Shown here in pieces: positions 61,201-64,000 of a DNA stretch of 64,000 nt. The stretch is from JBBROS01 sp964246015 (GTDB taxonomy: Bacteria; Pseudomonadota; Alphaproteobacteria; Acetobacterales; Acetobacteraceae), in the NCBI GenBank assembly GCA_964246015.1, contig CAXTPG010000004.1:27185-91184 (forward strand), written 5' to 3'. A program made the translations under genes and the position numbers. The number at the start of each line of letters is the position of its first letter. Position 1 is the stretch's first letter. Below the pieces are notes generated by a model, which had not been told where the DNA came from, searched no databases, and saw only the letters and a list, made by a program, of their open reading frames with translations.

Positions 61201-61544
61201 GGGGCAAGGGGGGCGTGCAGCGCGCGCGCACGCAACGCAAAAGGGTCCAGTCCTTCCAGCATCTCCCGGGCAGCGTCGTCGGCCTCTGGCGGAAACAGGG
61301 TGGCGTCGGTGAGTTGCTTCAGCAGTGCCGCCTGCCGCTGCTTGAACCGGTCTCGTCCTCGCCGCATCGCGCGCGCGTCCCGCCGCTCGACGGCGAGCGA
61401 CTGCTTCGATTTTGCGTCCCGGCCGTCGCTGAAGATCCGCGAACCCAGCGACACGATGCGGATCGCCCGGTTAACCTCGTCAAGCTCGACAGCGCACCAC
61501 CCTAGGGAATTGGTCCCGAGATCCCCGCCAAAACGCCACCGCAT
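58290..61544 (-). CDS. cas9: CRISPR-associated RNA-guided nuclease Cas9 (type II-C)
   Basis: 1084 residues, typical of compact II-C Cas9. RuvC-I: GGDLGTNSLGWC with Asp8; Arg-rich bridge helix at about 52-75 (VERRDARAMRRGRDRFKQRQ); RuvC-II: HEIALELAREL with Glu525; HNH: VEVDHILPFDATLDDSAANRLL with Asp609/His610 and Asn633; RuvC-III: DHRHHAIDAVVIA with His757-His758 and Asp761. All catalytic residues are present, so the enzyme should cut. The C-terminal PAM-interacting part (about 850-1084) cannot be assigned a PAM by eye. There is no csn2 or cas4 alongside, which fixes subtype II-C. Confidence 0.98.
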   Translation of the reverse strand: MRWRFGGDLGTNSLGWCAVELDEVNRAIRIVSLGSRIFSDGRDAKSKQSLAVERRDARAMRRGRDRFKQRQAALLKQLTDATLFPPEADDAAREMLEGLDPFALRARALHAPLAPHEIGRAVFHLNQRRGFKSNRKTDRTAKVDEAGKIRMGVKRLQEAMADEGADTFGEFLHNRRATATDDNHIPSVRTRLRPETGEGARGDGYDFYPDRRLIEEEFERIWESQAGYHPTLLTAAAHDAVHKAIFNQRPLKAPRVGMCTLVPGESRLPKAHPLFQRRRLLEEVNALRVIRAGQNPQTLTLEQRDLLLVALKTKKAVSFDTLRGKVLKLEQGARFNKEGETRKELRGDEVAAVMADKKRFGARWSALPPAQQWAVVNRVREVETDLQAQDAQDWLRTEHQLTSEQAAAVVDAPLPEGFGRFGETATRRLIATLETEVIVYSEAVLRAGLGHHSDFRTGEVLDALPYYGEILERHILPGSGDPEDKDQDRWGRLTNPTVHIGLNQLRRVLNRLIKAYGPPHEIALELARELKLSEEEKSKVNQRNARNREDAEKRSTKLQALNIPDKGANRALLKLWEELNRENILDRRCIYTGIQISAEMLFSGAVEVDHILPFDATLDDSAANRLLCVREANREKRKRSPYEAFGHAAQWDDIAARAARLPKEKRWRFEPDAMARWDADGGFLARQLIDTQHLSRLAREYVSALYPDRGEGSSRVWVSPGRLTEMLRRSWGLNSLLPDHNFGGGAEQPKNRLDHRHHAIDAVVIAVTDRGLLQRISRESGQKGHEEARRLAHDIAPPWEGFRDELKGRVSVIVTSHRADHGTTSKAALKKGQDATAGRLHNETAYGLTGRTEKGVGLVVHRVPLEMLKPDHLAESGCRVADDTLRRAIAVVTCGLDGKAFTAALVQFSRNDVVFRGLRRIRVLEPLSVIPIRDAKGRAYKAYKGDANYRYDVWEIPGGRWVSEVVSMFDAHQPGWISAIRRDYHNPRKVLSLHRDDLLAVERGEERELMRIVKFSEKQLAVAPPNDGGSLKARDADRNDPFRYLYPSPNTLRAWSARQVRIDELGRVQDPGQHSSLSVPLARG

Positions 61545-61600
61545 GTCGCTCGTCCCTCTGTCAAACGGGATCGTAACAGACTCTTTTCGTATCTAAAAAT

Positions 61601-61615
61601 AACTCGCATTGAGTT
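61601..61615. promoter_or_regulatory. Short inverted repeat upstream of cas9
   Basis: AACTC-GCATT-GAGTT, two perfect 5-bp arms, 57 bp upstream of the cas9 ATG and 8 bp before the plus-strand extended -10 box. It is a possible operator shared by cas9 and the divergent RNA. It is short, so chance is not excluded. Confidence 0.3.
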
Positions 61616-61622
61616 TGTCCTC

Positions 61623-61631
61623 TGCTAGAAT
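61623..61631 (+). promoter_or_regulatory. Extended -10 promoter box pointing toward the tracrRNA
   Basis: TGCTAGAAT matches the extended -10 form TGn-TANAAT on the plus strand. In this GC-rich genome such a box stands out. No good -35 lies at 17 bp, which extended -10 promoters can lack. A transcript from about 61638 would read into the anti-repeat at 61775 and stop at 61856, giving a long (about 220 nt) tracrRNA form. Confidence 0.4.
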
Positions 61632-61691
61632 CCGGACATCGTTGCAAGTCCGTTCCGCATGGGCGGACGCGCGTCCGTAGCTCCAGAACGA

Positions 61692-61717
61692 TTGCGGCCT
61701 GAGGCTCGACAGGGCCT
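61692..61717 (+). repeat. Degenerate CRISPR-repeat-like segment upstream of the tracrRNA
   Basis: TTGCGGC (61692-61698) and GGGCCT (61712-61717) match positions 2-8 and 26-31 of the CRISPR repeat in the same order and strand, with the middle changed and about 4 nt missing. It lies 58 bp before the anti-repeat. It could pair with the anti-repeat within one long RNA, or be a decayed repeat left from an older array. Confidence 0.35.
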
Positions 61718-61774
61718 TGTCTTCAACGTGCTCTCGGTTTCGGCTTGACGTGCGGGGGATGTTGAACGACCTTC

Positions 61775-61856
61775 GGCTCCTCAGAGATCGCGGTCTGGTC
61801 GTTAACAAGCGATCATTCGCACCAGATAAGGGCGGCGCCACGGCGTCGCCTTTTTT
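61775..61856 (+). ncRNA. tracrRNA
   Basis: The anti-repeat at 61775-61806 reads GGCTCCTCAGAGATCGCGG then TCTGGTCGTTAAC. Aligned with the crRNA repeat it pairs over repeat positions 1-28 with one mismatch (repeat position 15), one bulged U and several G-U pairs. The tail holds a small hairpin (GCGA-TCAT-TCGC at 61809-61820) and a strong terminator hairpin. The 5' end is not fixed by sequence: a -35-like TTGACG is at 61745-61750 but has no good -10. The gene is divergent from cas9 and on the same strand as the crRNAs. This RNA is needed for crRNA maturation and Cas9 loading. Confidence 0.9.
61831..61856 (+). terminator. Rho-independent terminator of the tracrRNA
   Basis: GGCGGCGC (61831-61838), loop CACG, GCGTCGCC (61843-61850) form an 8-bp stem with one G-T pair, followed by six Ts (61851-61856). 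It is the clearest intrinsic terminator in the window. Confidence 0.92.
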
Positions 61857-61907
61857 GTTGTGGCGCTACCCCAACCATTGACCTGAAGACTAGGAATAGA
61901 CGCCCCC

Positions 61908-61933
61908 GTAGGGTGGGTTGCCCAACCCAACCC
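61908..61933. repeat. Inverted repeat near the 3' end of the cytochrome gene
   Basis: GTAGGGTGGGTTG followed by CCCAACCCAACCC forms a stem of about 9 bp with a single bulge and 4-nt loop. It begins with the same GTAGGGTGGGT as the minus strand of the hairpin at 4363-4386. It lies 17 bp after the stop of the cytochrome gene and has no T-run. It is probably a dispersed palindromic element. Confidence 0.5.
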
Positions 61934-61950
61934 CCACCACCGCCCCATCC

Positions 61951-63543
61951 TTAGAGCGTCTTCAGATACTCGATCAAGCTCGCCTTCTCCGCCGCCGGCA
62001 GGGTCGTGCCATAGTCATGCCCGATATTCGCATTCCCCGGCAGCGCCGTATCCAGGACGTATCCGGGCCCCGAGACATCGGCGGGATACCCCACCACCGC
62101 CGGGTCGTAATCCCGCCCGCCCACGCTGAACGTCGCGGCCCGCGACCCGGGCGGCGTCAGCAGCTGCTGCAAGCTGGCGACCGACCCGTTGTGCAGGTAG
62201 GGCGCCCCCGCCCACACGCCCGCCAGCGGGATCGCCTTGTACGCATCCAGCCGCGCCGGGCTCGCCGCGATCGATGCCCGATACGCGTTCAACCCCGCCT
62301 GCAGCCGCTCCCGCGGCACCTGCGTCGCGACCGCCGTGCTCACGTGCCCCACGATCGTCGCCGCCCCGGCCCGCGGCCCGAACGCCGGTCCTCCGAACAC
62401 CGCGATCGGCCGCCCCTCCAGCACCCCCGTCTCCGCCGGCCGGGTCATGAAGTTGCGCGCCGCCCGCGGATCCGTCCCCACCTGGTCCAGCGGCACCAGC
62501 GGCACCGGCACCAGCCCGTTCGCATCCTTGTCCTTCGCCGCGTGGCACCCGGCGCACGCCTGCGAGAACACCGCCGCCCCCCGCTCCGCCAGCGCCGTAT
62601 CCACGGGGCCCAGCAACTCCACCGGCCACGCCGGCGCCTCCAGCTTCCGCAGCAGCGCCTCCAGCTTCTCGAGATCCGCGACGCTCACGCTGCTCGGATA
62701 CCCCATGCCGGGCTTGCTCAGATCGACGGTCCCGTACACCCCCAGCGTCTGCCCGATGTTCCGCAGCACCGGACCCAGCCCGGCGTTCGAGATGCTGCCG
62801 TTGTACTGCACCCGCGTGTAGAACGAGCTGTTCCACACCCACGGCAGCCGCACCGGCGCATCCGGCGCCCGCGCATTGCCCGGCTTGTCCAGCGCCGTCG
62901 CAGCCAGCGCGTTCATGATCACGCCCAGCGCATCCACCCGCCCCGGCCCCGGATCATGCGGCGGCGTGTTCATCGCCGTGAACGCCACCCGCTCCGCCGT
63001 CACCCGCGCGAACCGCTCCCGCAGCGCCGCCCGGTCGTTCTCCAGCGTGCCCAGCCGCTCCACGAACCGCCCGAACTTCGCATCGTCCCCCGACGTGGCC
63101 TTCAGCGCCGCGGTCAGGTCCCGGTCGAACGCCACGGTGTCGGCGTTGCTGCCCGCGCCCTCGATCAGCACCGACTTCCCCCCCCGGCTGACCGTGCCGA
63201 CATGGCAGGCCGCACAGGTCATGCCGAGCCACAACCCGTCCGCCCGGTCCCGCTCGCGGGAGAAGCCGATGGGCAGCCCGTCCGGATTGACCGGGTTGGC
63301 GCTGGACGGCAGATACCCGTATCCCGCCAGGTGCGCGGGCGCCGCGAACAGCTCCGTGCCGCCCGCCTGCTCCAGCTTCAGGAACCAGTCGTACGGGACG
63401 ATCCGCGACCCCTGCGGGCTGTTCCACCAGATCTCCCGCTCGGCCGTCGTCCACCCCTGCGGCAGCTCCGCAGGCGCGGGCCCGGCCGCGGGGAGCGCCA
63501 GCAGCGCGACGGAAAGAAAGGCTGCGGTGCGGTAGGCCATCAT
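61951..63543 (-). CDS. Di-heme c-type cytochrome, peroxidase/RoxA-like family
   Basis: About 530 residues. Signal peptide YRTAAFLSVALLALPAAGPAPA, then two c-type heme sites: TCAACHVG (about residue 111) and ACAGCHAAK (about residue 332). The layout GLPIGFSRERDRADGLWLGMTCAACH and APYLHNGSVASLQQLLTPPGSR matches the di-heme cytochrome c peroxidase superfamily, including RoxA-like oxygenases. It is probably periplasmic. Whether it acts as peroxidase or oxygenase is not readable. ATGs at 63543 and 63540 are both possible. Confidence 0.82.
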   Translation of the reverse strand: MMAYRTAAFLSVALLALPAAGPAPAELPQGWTTAEREIWWNSPQGSRIVPYDWFLKLEQAGGTELFAAPAHLAGYGYLPSSANPVNPDGLPIGFSRERDRADGLWLGMTCAACHVGTVSRGGKSVLIEGAGSNADTVAFDRDLTAALKATSGDDAKFGRFVERLGTLENDRAALRERFARVTAERVAFTAMNTPPHDPGPGRVDALGVIMNALAATALDKPGNARAPDAPVRLPWVWNSSFYTRVQYNGSISNAGLGPVLRNIGQTLGVYGTVDLSKPGMGYPSSVSVADLEKLEALLRKLEAPAWPVELLGPVDTALAERGAAVFSQACAGCHAAKDKDANGLVPVPLVPLDQVGTDPRAARNFMTRPAETGVLEGRPIAVFGGPAFGPRAGAATIVGHVSTAVATQVPRERLQAGLNAYRASIAASPARLDAYKAIPLAGVWAGAPYLHNGSVASLQQLLTPPGSRAATFSVGGRDYDPAVVGYPADVSGPGYVLDTALPGNANIGHDYGTTLPAAEKASLIEYLKTL

Positions 63544-63603
63544 GTTCCCCGGCAATCGTCCGCAGTGCTTATACAAGCGGTGCGCTTGGGCGTCCCCCGG
63601 GAA

Positions 63604-64000
63604 ATGCAACCTTTATCAATCCTCAACCCCGTGACACAATCGGGTGAACTGTCTTGGGTGCCCGCCGTGCTGCTTTGGCTTCTGCTCAACACGATCACGC
63701 GGGCGCGCTGGACCAAGTTCGCCGGCATGAACCGCGCGCTCCGTGACTCGCAGGAGCAACTCCTGCTCGCCATGGTCCGCCGCAACGCCGAGACCGCATA
63801 CGGCCGCGCCCACGGCTTCGACCAGATCCGTACCCGCAAGGACTTCCAGGACCGCGTCCCCATCGGCTCCTGGGACGACTTCTCCCCGTACATCGACCGC
63901 ATCGTCACCGGCGAGCAGGGCGTCCTGACCAACGACCCCCCGCCCAAGATGTACAACCGCACCAGCGGCACCACCAGCAAGCCGAAGCTCATCCCCGTCA
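63604..64000 (+). CDS. GH3-family acyl-adenylating protein, N-terminal part (3' end outside window)
   Basis: The first 132 codons are open to the window edge. FAGMNRALRDSQEQLLLAMVRRNAETAYGRAHGFDQIRTRKDFQDRVPIGSWDDFSPYIDRIVTGEQ, then the ATP-binding MYNRTSGTTSKPKLIPV, match bacterial GH3 (auxin-responsive promoter-like) proteins, which adenylate carboxylic acids and join them to amino acids or thiols. The start could be ATG 63604 or a later GTG. It diverges from the cytochrome gene with 60 bp between. Confidence 0.85.
   Translation, partial: MQPLSILNPVTQSGELSWVPAVLLWLLLNTITRARWTKFAGMNRALRDSQEQLLLAMVRRNAETAYGRAHGFDQIRTRKDFQDRVPIGSWDDFSPYIDRIVTGEQGVLTNDPPPKMYNRTSGTTSKPKLIPV

Noticed and set aside
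61615..61620. TTGTCC as a -35 box for the plus-strand promoter at 61623
   Set aside because: It is only about 5 bp before the -10, far from the required 16-18 bp.
61593..61841. 82-codon minus-strand frame upstream of cas9
   Set aside because: It lies over the tracrRNA and has no recognisable domain; non-coding RNA explains the region better.

Overview
The window is a very GC-rich chromosomal segment (mostly well over 65% G+C by eye, densely packed, many 1-4 bp stop/start overlaps). Gene families and gene order (lpxK, a fused aroK-aroB next to xerD and accA, proA-nadD-rsfS, cysJI, Tad pilus, type II-C CRISPR) point to an alphaproteobacterium, most likely Acetobacteraceae/Rhodospirillales. This placement is inferred from content, not from a marker gene.

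Layout. 1-4353: end of lpxK, a lipid A acyltransferase, a SnoaL-like protein, a flavin-reductase-like protein and an HWE/HisKA_2 sensor kinase. 4497-9717: the AroK-AroB fusion (minus), then a 46-residue membrane peptide, xerD, accA and a DHA2-type MFS exporter (plus). 9719-15387: a minus-strand cysJ-cysI-prx operon ending in a small membrane protein, behind an MFS transporter. 15476-17996: proA-nadD-rsfS. 18031-24822: a hairpin-forming tandem repeat, an EamA permease, a TRAP transporter operon with a fumarylacetoacetase-like hydrolase, an aspartyl-protease lipoprotein and queG. 24819-27518: fumC, a secreted beta-propeller protein and an RHH protein.

27733-42628 is a complete Tad (Flp) pilus locus. 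It opens with a Crp/Fnr regulator and holds two near-identical Flp pilins, two convergent GT87-type membrane proteins, tadD, the prepilin peptidase, cpaBCDEF, tadBC, two TadE-like minor pilins and a TadG-like protein, plus a tiny third Flp-like gene. FNR-type palindromes lie upstream of the second and third pilin-like genes. 43774-50018 is a chaperone/usher locus with spore coat U (SCPU) pilins: two chaperones, one usher, two single-domain SCPU proteins, one two-domain protein and one truncated one. 50027-52260 holds cbpM, cbpA and a DUF1269-like stress protein.

52348-61856 is a whole type II-C CRISPR-Cas system: 70 repeats of 36 bp with 69 spacers, then cas2, cas1 and cas9 on the minus strand. 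A tracrRNA upstream of cas9 on the plus strand can be recognised from a nearly complete anti-repeat and a rho-independent terminator. The repeat carries a promoter-like sequence, several spacers occur two to four times, and a degenerate repeat-like segment lies between an extended -10 box and the tracrRNA. This is the part most worth following up. The window ends with a di-heme cytochrome c peroxidase-like protein and the start of a GH3-family gene.
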